64,000 nucleotides of DNA from positions 62,001-126,000 of the forward strand of contig NZ_CBRF02000008.1 of NCBI RefSeq assembly GCF_000470315.2, read 5' to 3'. Made by a program: the position numbers and the translations under genes. The notes below the pieces were generated by a model. That model was given only the letters and a program-made list of their open reading frames with translations. It made no database searches and was not told the DNA's origin. The stretch comes from Psychromonas sp. SP041. Lineage in GTDB: Bacteria > Pseudomonadota > Gammaproteobacteria > Enterobacterales > Psychromonadaceae. Below, piece after piece: positions 54,508 through 64,000 of the stretch. Positions within the stretch are counted from its first letter, which is position 1; each line of letters opens with the position of its first letter.

Positions 54508-55521
54508 TCACCATGACACATTCTTTTTCAATAATTCTACATTGCGTAAGCGTATATATTCTCTTGGCGTAATGCCGCTCCAACGTTTGAAAGCGCGTAC
54601 AAAATTATTGGCATGAGTATAAGAAAGCTTTTTCGCTAACACCTCATAATCATGTATATCTTGCTCAATCAAATCACATGCTTGCTGAAAACGTACTTCA
54701 TCGAACACCTGTCGTAATGAAGTGCCTTGAGCATGTAACTTTCTTTTTAAAGTGCGAACACTCGTATTTAAAATAGAAGCTATATTTTCAGCTAACCATC
54801 CTTGCCCAAAGTAATTTTGCCTTAGGAGTAACTTAAAACCTTGTACAAAAGAGTCTGGAATATAATCAAGGCCAGACGGCTTAGAAAGCTTGGTTTCTAA
54901 TGAACGTTCCTTTAATAAGATATGATCGATTGCAATTGCAGAGTAGGGTTGCCCTAATATAATGTCAGCGTTTTTAAAAAAACGAGACTGTTCTATTCCA
55001 ATTGCTTGATTATCTTGTAGCTTTATTTGTTTTGGGATCCAACCCGGGCCAGCATAATGTTCGATTAGCATGCAAATTAAACTCATTACATGTTGTTCAA
55101 CTTGCCATTGGTTATCTTTAACATAAGGGTGTTGAGGACGACAAATCCAAATGCACTGTTCGCTTTCTTTGATCCAAAAATAGTTATTATTATGGTGCAA
55201 ACTAATTTCTTGGATTAAAAATTGTAAGGCCTGATAAAGATTTTCTGCTTTTAACAGTTGCTCAGTGAATTCACCATATTGTGACAAATGGCTCTGCTCT
55301 GTTAAAGATGTCGCTAAGTGCGGCATATTATTGAACTCAGCAGCGAGTTCTAAAAAGTGCCAGACTTTATTTTCTAGAATCAATTGGTTAGGTTCTATTA
55401 ATAAATCTAGGCTTAACTCTGCTTGCTCAAGCAAAGACTCTACTGGCATCGATAAAGTTTGCATATACTGAATAACAGGACTTAGGTGACTTGCTCTAAT
55501 CAAATGTAATCGCGTTGGCAT
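54508..55521 (-). CDS. AraC-family regulator with arabinose-binding-like N-terminal domain
   Basis: A 337-residue protein. The N-terminal 200 residues belong to the AraC_binding-type family (as in OruR- or GbdR-like regulators), and the C-terminal 100 residues contain the double HTH: LAENIASILNTSVRTLKRKLHAQG and YEVLAKKLSYTHANNFVRAFKRWSGITPREYIRLR. GGAGGGG before the ATG is a strong ribosome site. The neighbours (lipocalin, trhO far away) give no clear target. Effector unknown. Confidence 0.85.
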   Translation of the reverse strand: MPTRLHLIRASHLSPVIQYMQTLSMPVESLLEQAELSLDLLIEPNQLILENKVWHFLELAAEFNNMPHLATSLTEQSHLSQYGEFTEQLLKAENLYQALQFLIQEISLHHNNNYFWIKESEQCIWICRPQHPYVKDNQWQVEQHVMSLICMLIEHYAGPGWIPKQIKLQDNQAIGIEQSRFFKNADIILGQPYSAIAIDHILLKERSLETKLSKPSGLDYIPDSFVQGFKLLLRQNYFGQGWLAENIASILNTSVRTLKRKLHAQGTSLRQVFDEVRFQQACDLIEQDIHDYEVLAKKLSYTHANNFVRAFKRWSGITPREYIRLRNVELLKKNVSW

Positions 55522-56075
55522 TTTACCCCTCCATGTTGATGAATCAGAATTTACTTTTTAAGTAAAAAGCGTATTAAGCGCTAAAGCAGTATAAACATTA
55601 ATTGTTAATTCCCTATCGATTAATACCTCAAAAAGGGTAATTAAATTTAAAATTGACCATTAACTTTCATTTTTGTCATTTTGATCGCTTAAAACACCTT
55701 ACAGTTGAAAGTAGTTATTAATATCAAATAAAACAAGGCATTAGACAATAATGGAGAAAACCCTCTTTAGCTTGATCGATAAGGATAGGTTATAAAATAG
55801 AAGCGTTTATCTTTTTTCATTAATGTAGCCAAAAACGTATCATTAGACTGATAACACACGAGTGACTGTTTAAAAGAATCAATAATCCATCGATTGATTA
55901 ACTTAAATAAGAATAAATAATATTGAATGCTTGAAAATATATCATCACAAAAAAAGTGTTTAGTGCGGCAAGGAGTTATCTTAAAACATGTTACGTTTCA
56001 AACGTTAACCCAAAGAAGCTAGTAATCTCAAGGCTTCTAGGCACATTGATTGATAGGATAAAAACAATATAAAAA
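55522..56075. other. Gene-free gap before trhO
   Basis: More than 550 bp without a supported ORF on either strand. It contains only A/T-rich DNA and a weak dyad around ATTAATACC...GGGTAATTAA near 55616-55645. It presumably carries the AraC and trhO promoters. Confidence 0.4.
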
Positions 56076-56103
56076 TTGCTTATAGCATTTCTATTCGTAT
56101 AAT
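56076..56103 (+). promoter_or_regulatory. Sigma70-type promoter of trhO
   Basis: TTGCTT (56076-56081) and TATAAT (56098-56103) with a 16-bp spacer, 45 bp before the trhO ATG. Confidence 0.5.
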
Positions 56104-56148
56104 GCGTTGCTAAATTTACGTTTCAGTTCGTAGAACGAGGAAAAAAAC

Positions 56149-57129
56149 ATGTCAAATACTGTTGTTTGTGCTTTATATAGGTTTGTTGATCTAGCAAATT
56201 ACGAAGAGATCCAAACCCCACTACTTAATATATTAAATGCAAACCAAGTTAAAGGCACTTTGTTGTTAGCAAGTGAAGGTATTAACGGTACGATCGCAGG
56301 CGATCAAGAAGGTATCGATAATGTGCTCAACTGGTTAAAATTTGATCCTCGTTTAGCTGAGCTAACGGCGAAGTTTTCATTTGATACAGAAAACCCTTTT
56401 TACCGTACTAAAGTAAAACTTAAAAAAGAAATCGTGACGATGGGTATCGAAGGTATTGACCCAAATCGTGTTGTGGGCACTTATGTAAAACCAAAAGATT
56501 GGAATGCCTTAATAAGCGACCCTGAGGTTTTATTGGTTGATACGCGTAACGATTACGAAATCAGTATTGGTACTTTTGAAAATGCAGTTGACCCAAAAAC
56601 AACTAATTTCCGTGAATTTCCAAAATACGTAAAAGAAAACCTTGATCCTGCAAAGCATAAAAAAGTAGCTATGTTTTGTACTGGTGGTATTCGTTGTGAA
56701 AAATCAACAGCTTACTTGAAAGAACAAGGTTTTGATGAAGTTTATCACCTTGAAGGTGGCGTGCTTAAGTACCTTGAAGAAGTGCCTGAAGAAGAAACGA
56801 TGTGGAAAGGTGAGTGTTTTGTCTTTGATAATCGCGTATCCGTTAACCACCAATTAGAAAAAGGTCAATACGACCAATGCCATGGTTGTCGTTTACCTAT
56901 TACTGAAGAAGATAAGAAGTCAGAAAAGTACATGCAAGGTGTTAGTTGCCATCAATGTCACGACAGTATATCTGAAGAGCAAAAACAGCGTTTCCTAGAA
57001 CGTGAAAAACAAATCCGTTTATCACTTGAACGTGGGCAAGCGCACATTGGCTCGGAAGCGGTAACGCAACTAGAAGAAAATAAAGCCAAAAAACAAGCTC
57101 AAAAAGAACAACAACGCGAAAAAGTGTAG
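56149..57129 (+). CDS. trhO: tRNA U34 hydroxylase TrhO (YceA)
   Basis: TrhO carries out prephenate-independent, O2-dependent hydroxylation of uridine 34 in tRNAs that read with cmo5U/mcmo5U. The 326-residue protein has an N-terminal UPF0176 domain ([18 protein letters not shown]), a central rhodanese domain with the reactive Cys in [12 protein letters not shown] (about C177), and a Cys-rich C-terminal zinc region (CHGCRLPI...CHQCHDSI). The Lys/Gln-rich tail after residue 290 is low complexity. A GAGG site precedes the ATG and a promoter is visible upstream. Confidence 0.93.
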   Translation: MSNTVVCALYRFVDLANYEEIQTPLLNILNANQVKGTLLLASEGINGTIAGDQEGIDNVLNWLKFDPRLAELTAKFSFDTENPFYRTKVKLKKEIVTMGIEGIDPNRVVGTYVKPKDWNALISDPEVLLVDTRNDYEISIGTFENAVDPKTTNFREFPKYVKENLDPAKHKKVAMFCTGGIRCEKSTAYLKEQGFDEVYHLEGGVLKYLEEVPEEETMWKGECFVFDNRVSVNHQLEKGQYDQCHGCRLPITEEDKKSEKYMQGVSCHQCHDSISEEQKQRFLEREKQIRLSLERGQAHIGSEAVTQLEENKAKKQAQKEQQREKV

Positions 57130-57140
57130 CTTGTAAATAA

Positions 57141-57168
57141 TACCAACAGTTAGCCTTAACTGTTGGTA
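57141..57168 (+). terminator. Hairpin after trhO
   Basis: TACCAACAGTTA and its complement TAACTGTTGGTA form a perfect 12-bp stem, starting 12 bp after the stop. The downstream sequence GCTTCCTGCTTA lacks a pure U-run, so termination is likely but not certain. Confidence 0.55.
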
Positions 57169-57184
57169 GCTTCCTGCTTATGCT

Positions 57185-57346
57185 ATACCAATCACACTCA
57201 TTAACTGATCTATTTTACTTGTTAAAACAACTTATTTTTTCGTTGTAAACTTCGTAAATGAAACAACCATTTAGCTCAATTTACGCCTTAAACTAAGTCA
57301 TTTTTCCTGCGAAAAACTTAGAACACTTATTGAATGTAATTGGTAT
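57185..57346. repeat. ATACCAAT inverted-repeat element, long copy
   Basis: 162 bp bounded by ATACCAATCACACTCA and TGAATGTAATTGGTAT (14 of 16 pairs as inverted repeats). Shares both ends with 12497-12579, but the interior differs or is longer. It is non-coding and sits between trhO and the sensor kinase gene. Confidence 0.6.
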
Positions 57347-57825
57347 TACCTTCCTTAGATTTAGATATTACCTTCTGTATCATCACTTTAAAACAACAAT
57401 ACTATCGGTCTAATCGCGATAAATCAGACTAAGATTAAATTAATATTTTGAATTTTTGCTTAATAAGCAAACCACTACTACAGTCTCTAGCCATGAAATT
57501 ATTGGCTTTATTGAAAACAAACCAACAGTGGCAACAAACATAAATAACAATTTCATCATAAACCATAAAAATACATCAAAACTGCTCAATAAAGTTCAAC
57601 TTTATTGAAAGATCGCCGATAGTAATAAAATAGAACTCAATTCAAATAATAAAAAAGTAAGTTCTTAGTAAAAAATATGAACCAATAACACCCATTTTTA
57701 TGTATTTTCAATGAACTCTTATTTTTATCAAGAATATCGATCTGCTATTTAATGACATTTGCATAAATAACTTATCCTTTTTATAAAAACAGAATGCTTT
57801 TTAATTTAATAGCGGTACTTAATAT
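57347..57825. other. Gene-free gap before the hybrid kinase
   Basis: Nearly 480 bp of A/T-rich DNA. No convincing ORF or operator; it should contain the kinase promoter. Confidence 0.4.
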
Positions 57826-60800
57826 ATGTTAGAACAGATCCTAGAGATTTTTCATTATAATGAATCCAGCTTGTTTGTACTCTCCAAGTACAATCCATGG
57901 CTTGTTTTATTATCAATATCTATTGCTATTCTTGCTTCTTTTATGGGCTTTCAAGTTGCTCATCAAGCACAATATGCTGCACCTCTACGTAAAAAAATAT
58001 CTCTTATTATTGGTAGTATCGTTTTAGGTGGTGGTGTTTGGTCAATGCACTTTATTGGCATGCTAGCACTCGATCTTTGTACTAATATAACCTATCAAAT
58101 AGATACGACACTAATCTCCGTTTTTCCTTCTATTGCGGCATCTTGGGTAACACTTAATTTAATAACTCGTAAAGAAATAAAGGGTTGTCAATTAGTGTTT
58201 GGAGGAATACTAGTTGGTTCGGGTATCGGTGCGATGCATTATATTGGAATGGCAGCAATGGAAATGGCGCCGTTGCTACGATACGACCCTATTATGTTTA
58301 TCATTTCTATTTTAGTGGCTGTTGTTCTTGCCATATTAGCGTTATGGATCAGCTTTGGTTTAGATAAGCATAGTGATCCTCGCTTTAACAAAAATATAAA
58401 AATAGCTATTTCAAGCTGCGTCATGGGTGCCGCTATTACTGGTATGCATTATGTTGGCATGGTTGCGACTCGCTTTGTATTACCGCCAGGTATGGAACTT
58501 TCTGAGCAAACAAGTGAAATTTCCACGATATTAGCGTTAAGTGTCACGGGTATTACCGTTGTCCTTATCTTCATCGTTTTAGGCGCGAATATCATTTTTC
58601 GCCATAAAGATATTTCGGCAAAAGCGATGAATAATGAACGTCGTTTAATCGCAACAATGGACACGGCAATAGATGGCATTATAACCATTGATTCAAAAGG
58701 TATTATCATTAGCGTCAATAGTGCTGTATCGGTTCTATTAGGTTGGCAGTCTGAAGAGCTTATTGGCAAAAATGTTAAAATGATCGTGCCAATGCCTAAT
58801 CAACAGAGTAATGACCAGTTTATTGATAATTATCTACAAACAAGAGAAGCTAAAATTATAGGCAAAGCCCGAGAAGTAGACGCGCTTACTAAAGATGGTG
58901 TGACAATCCCAGTGCGCCTCGGTATCGGGCATGTAGAATTAAATAATGAGCACATGTTTGTTGCTTTTATTTCTGACTTACGCGAGCGAAAAGCAATGGA
59001 AAGTTCACTACGCAATAAAGAATCTAAAATTCGTTCTTTAGTTGCCAACATTCCTGGCGTTGCTTACCGCAATTTAGATGCTCCAGGCTGGCCTAGCATC
59101 TTCATTAATGATGAAGTAGAAAAGATGTTGGGCTACCCTGCCGAAGATTTTTTATTGCCTACGCCTAAACGTACCATTGCCGATTTTATACATCCTGATG
59201 ATATACAAATGATTCTTGGTACTGATTTGTATCATGAAGATGGTTTCCAGCTTGAACTGAGACTTATTGACCGCTACAAAAATATGAAGTGGGTCCTCAC
59301 TTATGGTAGAGCAGTGCAAGGAGAAACACCTGAAGATAGATACTTTGATGGTTTCATTATGGATATTAGTGATCGCAAAAAAATGGAATCAGCGTTAATT
59401 TCAGCAAAAGAAAAAGCAGAACAAGCCGCAACAACACGCGCAGCCTTTTTAGCAAACATGAGCCATGAAATCCGCACCCCAATGAATGCTATTATCGGCT
59501 TTAGTGATATTTTATTAGATGAAGAACTAAATAATAATCAAAGAAAACAACTTAATACGATTAATCAGTCTGCAAAATCACTTCTACATATTCTTAATGA
59601 TGTACTTGATAGTGCAAAATTAGACAAAGGTAAATTCCAATTAGAATACCGTGATTTTTATTTAGTAGAAGAAGTCGATTCAGTAGTATCTACTTTGTGG
59701 CTACAAGCACAGCATAAAGGTTTACAAATTAACCTTAATATAGACAAAGACGCACAATGCTTCTATAACGGCGTGCCTGATAGATTAAGACAAGTGCTCA
59801 CAAATATCATAGGTAACTCAGTCAAGTTTACAGAAGCAGGCAGTGTAACCATTACCATAAAAAATACTCAATTAGGCTTTTTACACTTTGCTGTTTCTGA
59901 TACTGGTATTGGCATGACGCAAACTCAATTAGACTCTGTATTTGAACCCTTTGCACAAGCAGATGAGTCAATGAGTCGTCGCTTTGGTGGAACTGGTTTA
60001 GGAACAACCATTAGTAAGCAGTTAATTGAACTCATGGGAGGAACTATTTCTGCTACAAGTGAGAAAGGTAAAGGCTCAACTTTTGAATTCAGTGTTCCGC
60101 TTAAATTAGCTAATACTCCTACTCAATCAAAATTGAAAGAAATTTATACTGAGTTACCACAACTCAGCATATTAATCGTTGATGATATTGAACAAAATAT
60201 TGATTTGATGAGTTTAATATTGAAACGTAATGATCACTCTTTTGCGGTTGCAAGAAATGGCGAACAAGCTCTGCATAAAATGAAAAGTGAGCGTTTTGAT
60301 ATTGTGCTAATGGATATTCAAATGCCAGTTATGGATGGATTAACAGCCTCAAAGAAAAGACGTGAATATGAAGTAGAAAATGGACTTCCTAGGCTACCTA
60401 TTATTGCTTTAACAGCCAGTGTATTGCCCCAAGATAGAAAATCTGCTGAAGAATCTGGCATGGATGGTTTTGCTAACAAACCAATTGACCTTCGCCAATT
60501 ATTAAATGAAATAGCGAGAGTATTAACCTTAAACAAAGCAATAGTTGATGTGAATGAGAGTAAACCAACACAACAAGTATCGATTGATATTGAGAAAGGA
60601 ATTGATTTATGGGGTTCAAAAACAACGTTATTTAGTGAAATAATACAATTTTTAAGCCAATCTAAAGCTAATATTTCAGCGCTACCTCAACTCATCAAAA
60701 ATGCGGAATGGGAATCAATAGAAAGTACTGCCCACAAATATAAAGGAGCAGCAGGAAACCTCGCATTAAACCGATTGATGTTAGCATTAACTTCGTTAGA

Positions 60801-61149
60801 AAGTGCAAGTCGTAAACATAAAGAAAAAGAAGCACTAGCATCGCTTGAGAGTATTGAATTTGAAATTAATTCAATCACTGAATGCACTAAAAAAATGAGT
60901 ACCAGAACATATCAAGAAGTGAAACTAGAGAATACTTCCCATGCAGTGTTACTGGAAACACTATTAAAACTTGAAATTTCTGTTGAAAATAATGAATTTG
61001 ATGACGATCAGTTAGATATATTACAAACTGTTCGTTCTGATTATAATAAAGACATTAAATCTATCATTACCGCATGTAATGACTTTGATTTTGAATTAGC
61101 TTTGAACCATATTAAAGTGCTTATTCAATCGCTAAAATCTGCTGTTTAA
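57826..61149 (+). CDS. MHYT-PAS hybrid histidine kinase with REC and HPt domains
   Basis: A 1107-residue membrane sensor. Residues about 20-250 are an MHYT domain with three MHFIG/MHYIG/MHYVG-type motifs in a seven-helix bundle, a proposed diatomic gas or copper sensor. Two PAS domains follow (about 280-390 and 400-520). Then come HisKA with phosphoacceptor His in NMSHEIRTPMNAIIGFSDIL (about 545), HATPase with NIIGNSVKFT and the DTGIGM, GGTGLG boxes, a REC domain (ILIVDDIEQNIDLM, phospho-Asp in MDIQMPVMDG) and a C-terminal HPt with HKYKGAAGNLAL. It is a complete phosphorelay. The HD-GYP regulator gene starts 23 bp later and is the probable output. Confidence 0.9.
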   Translation: MLEQILEIFHYNESSLFVLSKYNPWLVLLSISIAILASFMGFQVAHQAQYAAPLRKKISLIIGSIVLGGGVWSMHFIGMLALDLCTNITYQIDTTLISVFPSIAASWVTLNLITRKEIKGCQLVFGGILVGSGIGAMHYIGMAAMEMAPLLRYDPIMFIISILVAVVLAILALWISFGLDKHSDPRFNKNIKIAISSCVMGAAITGMHYVGMVATRFVLPPGMELSEQTSEISTILALSVTGITVVLIFIVLGANIIFRHKDISAKAMNNERRLIATMDTAIDGIITIDSKGIIISVNSAVSVLLGWQSEELIGKNVKMIVPMPNQQSNDQFIDNYLQTREAKIIGKAREVDALTKDGVTIPVRLGIGHVELNNEHMFVAFISDLRERKAMESSLRNKESKIRSLVANIPGVAYRNLDAPGWPSIFINDEVEKMLGYPAEDFLLPTPKRTIADFIHPDDIQMILGTDLYHEDGFQLELRLIDRYKNMKWVLTYGRAVQGETPEDRYFDGFIMDISDRKKMESALISAKEKAEQAATTRAAFLANMSHEIRTPMNAIIGFSDILLDEELNNNQRKQLNTINQSAKSLLHILNDVLDSAKLDKGKFQLEYRDFYLVEEVDSVVSTLWLQAQHKGLQINLNIDKDAQCFYNGVPDRLRQVLTNIIGNSVKFTEAGSVTITIKNTQLGFLHFAVSDTGIGMTQTQLDSVFEPFAQADESMSRRFGGTGLGTTISKQLIELMGGTISATSEKGKGSTFEFSVPLKLANTPTQSKLKEIYTELPQLSILIVDDIEQNIDLMSLILKRNDHSFAVARNGEQALHKMKSERFDIVLMDIQMPVMDGLTASKKRREYEVENGLPRLPIIALTASVLPQDRKSAEESGMDGFANKPIDLRQLLNEIARVLTLNKAIVDVNESKPTQQVSIDIEKGIDLWGSKTTLFSEIIQFLSQSKANISALPQLIKNAEWESIESTAHKYKGAAGNLALNRLMLALTSLESASRKHKEKEALASLESIEFEINSITECTKKMSTRTYQEVKLENTSHAVLLETLLKLEISVENNEFDDDQLDILQTVRSDYNKDIKSIITACNDFDFELALNHIKVLIQSLKSAV

Positions 61150-61172
61150 ATAAGTGCAAACGAGTAATTTAG

Positions 61173-62156
61173 ATGCCAAATAGTAAACAAAAAATACTTA
61201 TTGTTGATGATGAACCTATTAATTTAAAGGTCTTAAACAATATTTTAAAAGACATTTATAAACTCATTTTCGCTAAAAGCGGCGCTGAGGCATTACGTTT
61301 AATTGAAAAAGAAAAGCCAGACTTAATTTTACTCGATGTCATGATGCCTGAAATGACTGGGTATGAAGTGTGTGAACACCTTAAACAAGATCCTGTATAT
61401 AAAACAATTCCAGTTATATTCGTCACTGCTTTAAATGATGCCGTTGATGAAGCAAAAGGGCTTAATGTAGGAGCGGTCGATTATATTTCTAAGCCAGTAA
61501 CCCCTGCCGTCGTAAAAGCACGAGTAAAAACACATTTGTCTTTAGTTGATATAGATGAACTGAAGCGCACTAGATTACAAGTCATTCAACGATTAGGTCG
61601 AGCAGCCGAATACAAAGATAATGAAACGGGTATGCACGTTATGCGCATGAGTCATTACTCTAAAGTCATTGCCTTAGCTTATGGTCATTCAGCAAAAGAA
61701 GCAGACGCATTATTTTTAGCCGCTCCGATGCACGATATAGGTAAAATTGGTATTCCTGATAGCATCATGCTTAAACCAGGAAAACTAACCGATGAAGAAT
61801 TTTCAATAATGCAAAAGCATCCTGAAATAGGCGCTGAGATATTAGGTGAATCCGATTCAGATTTAATTGAATTAGCTAAAATAGTTGCAATGACACACCA
61901 TGAGAAATGGGATGGAACAGGTTACCCTAATCAATTAAAAGGGACTGATATCCCAATTGAAGGCCGCATAGTTGCACTTGCCGATGTCTTTGATGCATTA
62001 ACCAGTGTGCGCCCTTACAAAGAAGCATGGCCAGTTCAAAAAGCATTAGAGTTAATTCACTCTCAAAAGAGTAAACACTTTGACCCAGAATTGGTTGATT
62101 TATTTGAATCACAACTGGATAAAATTATCGAAATAAAAAACCGCTGGAAAGATTAG
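61173..62156 (+). CDS. REC-HD-GYP response regulator (c-di-GMP phosphodiesterase)
   Basis: A 327-residue protein. The REC domain (about 6-120) has ILIVDDEPINLK, phospho-Asp in LILLDVMMPEMTG and Lys in DYISKP. The HD-GYP domain (about 135-325) has the catalytic HDIGKIGIPD (HD), HHEKWDGTGYP (HH plus GYP) and downstream ADVFDALTSVRPYK, so it should hydrolyse c-di-GMP. It follows the hybrid kinase by 23 bp in one operon and is its likely partner in controlling motility or biofilm. Confidence 0.92.
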   Translation: MPNSKQKILIVDDEPINLKVLNNILKDIYKLIFAKSGAEALRLIEKEKPDLILLDVMMPEMTGYEVCEHLKQDPVYKTIPVIFVTALNDAVDEAKGLNVGAVDYISKPVTPAVVKARVKTHLSLVDIDELKRTRLQVIQRLGRAAEYKDNETGMHVMRMSHYSKVIALAYGHSAKEADALFLAAPMHDIGKIGIPDSIMLKPGKLTDEEFSIMQKHPEIGAEILGESDSDLIELAKIVAMTHHEKWDGTGYPNQLKGTDIPIEGRIVALADVFDALTSVRPYKEAWPVQKALELIHSQKSKHFDPELVDLFESQLDKIIEIKNRWKD

Positions 62157-62355
62157 TCTTCATTGGGTTATTAATACACGATATTTTATATATTAAATAT
62201 CAGTGAGTAATAATCCCATTTTTTATAAAAATAGTTGATCATTAAAAAGACTTCATTCATAAAATAAGCGATAATCCGCGCTTACAAAAATTCAAGTGCT
62301 TAAAATTCCACCAGCCTGTACTTGATTTACAAAAACTGTTTCAGGAAATTTAACT

Positions 62356-62982
62356 ATGTCCCAAGTTGGCACTCTTTTTATTGTATCCGCCCCAAGTGGC
62401 GCAGGAAAATCGAGTTTAATCACAGCACTACTTGCTGAAAAACGAGATTACCCTGCTCAAGTATCAATTTCACATACAACTCGTTCACCAAGACCAGGTG
62501 AAGTGAATGGTGAACATTATCACTTTGTTACTGAAGCTGAATTTAAACAATTAATTGCTGAGAATGCTTTTTTTGAATGGGCTGAAGTATTTGGTAATTA
62601 TTACGGTACCTCTCGTGTGACTATTGAGCAATCTTTAGCACAAGGTATTGATGTGATGTTAGATATTGACTGGCAAGGTGCTCGTCAAGTACATAGTGTG
62701 ATGCCAAATGCGAAAGGTATTTTCATTTTGCCGCCAAGCCGAGCAGAATTAGAAGCGCGTTTAAACAAACGTGGACAAGATAGTGCGGAAGTTATCGCTA
62801 AACGCATGGAAAAAGCACAATCAGAGATGTCACACTATAATGAATACGATTATTTAATCGTCAATGACGATTTTGATACAGCTACACAAGAGTTTTCTGC
62901 TATTGTACGCGCATTGCGTAATGAGCAAGAAAAACAAGCGATTAAACACCGCGAAACAATCAGAGAGTTATTAGAAGTATAA
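62356..62982 (+). CDS. gmk: Guanylate kinase
   Basis: Gmk phosphorylates GMP to GDP. The 208-residue protein has the P-loop [16 protein letters not shown] (about residues 9-24), the guanylate-kinase signature [18 protein letters not shown], and the LID region. The E. coli protein has 207 residues. AGGAAA precedes the ATG. It is followed 86 bp later by rpoZ, the usual gammaproteobacterial gene order. Confidence 0.95.
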   Translation: MSQVGTLFIVSAPSGAGKSSLITALLAEKRDYPAQVSISHTTRSPRPGEVNGEHYHFVTEAEFKQLIAENAFFEWAEVFGNYYGTSRVTIEQSLAQGIDVMLDIDWQGARQVHSVMPNAKGIFILPPSRAELEARLNKRGQDSAEVIAKRMEKAQSEMSHYNEYDYLIVNDDFDTATQEFSAIVRALRNEQEKQAIKHRETIRELLEV

Positions 62983-63068
62983 TCTCTATACTAAGATGCT
63001 GGATCAATTCGTATTTAGCACATATAATAACCGCCCTTTTTTATGTAATTAATTTTTGGAGTTCAGCA

Positions 63069-63344
63069 ATGGCACGAGTAACCGTTGAAGATGCAGTAAA
63101 TGTAGTAGGCAACCGTTTTGATCTAATCTTAATGGCTTCTCGCCGAGCTCGCCAGCTTGCTACTGGAGGTAAAACACCTTTAGTTGATCCAGAGAATGAC
63201 AAACCAACCGTAATTGCTTTACGTGAAATTGAAGAAAATTTAATTACTAATGAATTAATGGATATTCAAGATCGCCAAGAAAGACATGAAAAGCAAGCGG
63301 CTGAATTAGCGGCTGTTGCTGCAATTGCAGAAGGTCGTGGTTAA
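63069..63344 (+). CDS. rpoZ: RNA polymerase omega subunit
   Basis: The 91-residue omega subunit assists assembly of RNA polymerase and binds ppGpp with beta'. The conserved [29 protein letters not shown] core and the VIALREIEE helix are present; the length equals E. coli RpoZ (91). It lies downstream of gmk and upstream of a strong terminator. In E. coli spoT follows here; in this window an antiporter gene follows, so spoT is elsewhere or further downstream. Confidence 0.95.
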   Translation: MARVTVEDAVNVVGNRFDLILMASRRARQLATGGKTPLVDPENDKPTVIALREIEENLITNELMDIQDRQERHEKQAAELAAVAAIAEGRG

Positions 63345-63367
63345 ACACCGAATAACCTTCTCAATTT

Positions 63368-63406
63368 AAAAAAACGCTGACCATGAAAATGCTCAGCGTT
63401 TTTTTA
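63368..63406 (+). terminator. Strong terminator after rpoZ
   Basis: AAAAAACGCTGA and TCAGCGTTTTTT form the stem around a 12-nt loop, followed by T7. It is 24 bp after the rpoZ stop. The A-run at the 5' side lets it act in both directions. Confidence 0.85.
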
Positions 63407-63433
63407 TAAGTTTAAAATATTCAGGAATACATT

Positions 63434-64000
63434 TTGTTTACTCTATTATATCCCGCTCTTGCTATTTTGGTTGGCTTCGCCTTACTTATCTGGAGTGCAG
63501 ATAAGTTTGTATTAGGGGCATCAAATACCGCACGCAGTTTTTCAATATCTCCCTTAATTGTAGGCGTTGTCATTGTCGGCTTAGGCACCTCAGCACCTGA
63601 AATGTTAGTGTCAGCGATCGCTGCGGCAGAAGGCAATACAGGCCTTTCAATTGGTAATGCTATTGGCTCTAACATTACTAATGTTGGCTTGATGTTAGGC
63701 CTTACGGCTTTATTTTACCCCTTACACATACATTCAAAGCTACTTAAACGCGAAATGCCTCTGCTATTAATCATTCTAGGATTGAGTTACTGCCTTCTTT
63801 GGGATCAATACCTTAGTTTTTTAAATGGCTTATTACTAATTGCCATGATGTTTGCGATGTTAGGGTTTACTATCTGGGAAGCCAAAAAACATAATGAAGA
63901 TAGTTTAGCGCAAGAAATTCTAGACGAATTACCTGAAGAAGTAAGCAAAGGACACGCATTAAAATGGTTAATCATTGGTATTCTAGTACTGATAGGCTCT
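63434..64000 (+). CDS. CaCA-family Ca2+/Na+ antiporter, YrbG-like, cut by window edge
   Basis: 189 codons of a membrane antiporter are visible. The first repeat has LGTSAPEMLVSAIAAAEGNTGLSIGNAIGSNITNVGLMLG, the alpha-1 region of YrbG-type Ca2+/Na+ exchangers (Glu and Ser-rich ion site). After helix five comes the cytoplasmic acidic linker EDSLAQEILDELPEEVSKG that separates the two repeats. Translation begins at TTG 63434 with AGGAA 6 bp upstream; no ATG fits better. The second repeat lies outside the window. The name rests on the first half only. Confidence 0.88.
   Translation, partial: MFTLLYPALAILVGFALLIWSADKFVLGASNTARSFSISPLIVGVVIVGLGTSAPEMLVSAIAAAEGNTGLSIGNAIGSNITNVGLMLGLTALFYPLHIHSKLLKREMPLLLIILGLSYCLLWDQYLSFLNGLLLIAMMFAMLGFTIWEAKKHNEDSLAQEILDELPEEVSKGHALKWLIIGILVLIGS

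Noticed and set aside
63421-63675. 84-codon minus-strand frame near the right edge
   Set aside because: It is the complement of the TTG-started antiporter gene, whose ion-site motifs are clear.

Overview
The window looks like the chromosome of a marine gammaproteobacterium with low GC (roughly high-30s % by eye). Gene content (uxuAB-uxuR, a cellobiose-type PTS, poxB, cti, yicC, gmk-rpoZ, several c-di-GMP proteins, DUF2860 and DUF2787 proteins) and codon use fit a Psychromonas- or Shewanella-like cold-water organism. The genus is an inference. I see no tRNA, rRNA or CRISPR array.

Layout. 1-4.0 kb: hexuronate catabolism, with uxuA (cut by the left edge), uxuB and the GntR-type regulator gene uxuR; the uxuA/uxuB divergent gap holds palindromes close to the ExuR/UxuR operator. 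4.1-9.5 kb: an MFS transporter with a long repeat-rich acidic tail, pyruvate oxidase poxB and a secreted DM13 protein. 10.0-16.2 kb: a LacI-family (AscG-like) regulator convergent with a five-gene operon for beta-glucoside/cellobiose uptake (PTS IIB, IIC, IIA) and hydrolysis (two GH1 6-phospho-beta-glucosidases). Matching GTAACCGGTTAC palindromes lie upstream of both units. 16.9 kb: a SEC-C protein.

18.42-34.31 kb: a genomic island of about 15.9 kb inserted at the 3' end of yicC. The boundary is visible: a 20-bp direct repeat (18423-18442 and 34293-34312, two mismatches) encodes the same YicC C-terminus QVQNIE-stop at both ends, with synonymous changes. The island carries a P4-type integrase beside yicC, two proteins resembling the YagK/YfjJ (inovirus Gp2) family, an LRAT-like protein, a second short tyrosine recombinase, a DUF2787-RadC pair, an AlpA-type regulator, a type II restriction-modification system (C5 methyltransferase plus MvaI/BcnI-like nuclease) and a compact operon of a GHKL/Hsp90-like ATPase, a Rossmann-like protein and a small protein. 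That operon is my best candidate for an undescribed defence system.

34.3-57.1 kb: core genes (yicC, a shortened G3E GTPase, an HDOD protein, a GGDEF-EAL protein, the cis/trans fatty-acid isomerase cti, DUF1289, DUF2956, dapB). A five-gene run follows, made of a YHS protein, a DoxX-like membrane protein, two ATP-grasp enzymes and an MFS transporter, which looks like an uncharacterised small-molecule pathway. Then come putP, a DUF2860 outer-membrane protein, a MocR regulator divergent from an EamA exporter, a HAD phosphatase, the lipocalin blc, an AraC regulator and trhO. 57.8-64 kb: an MHYT-PAS hybrid histidine kinase with an HD-GYP response regulator, then gmk, rpoZ and a Ca2+/Na+ antiporter cut by the right edge.

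Two families of short dispersed inverted-repeat elements occur in intergenic gaps: 8676-8872 with 36926-37047, and 12497-12579 with 57185-57346. Long gene-free stretches without a recognisable feature are listed as such.
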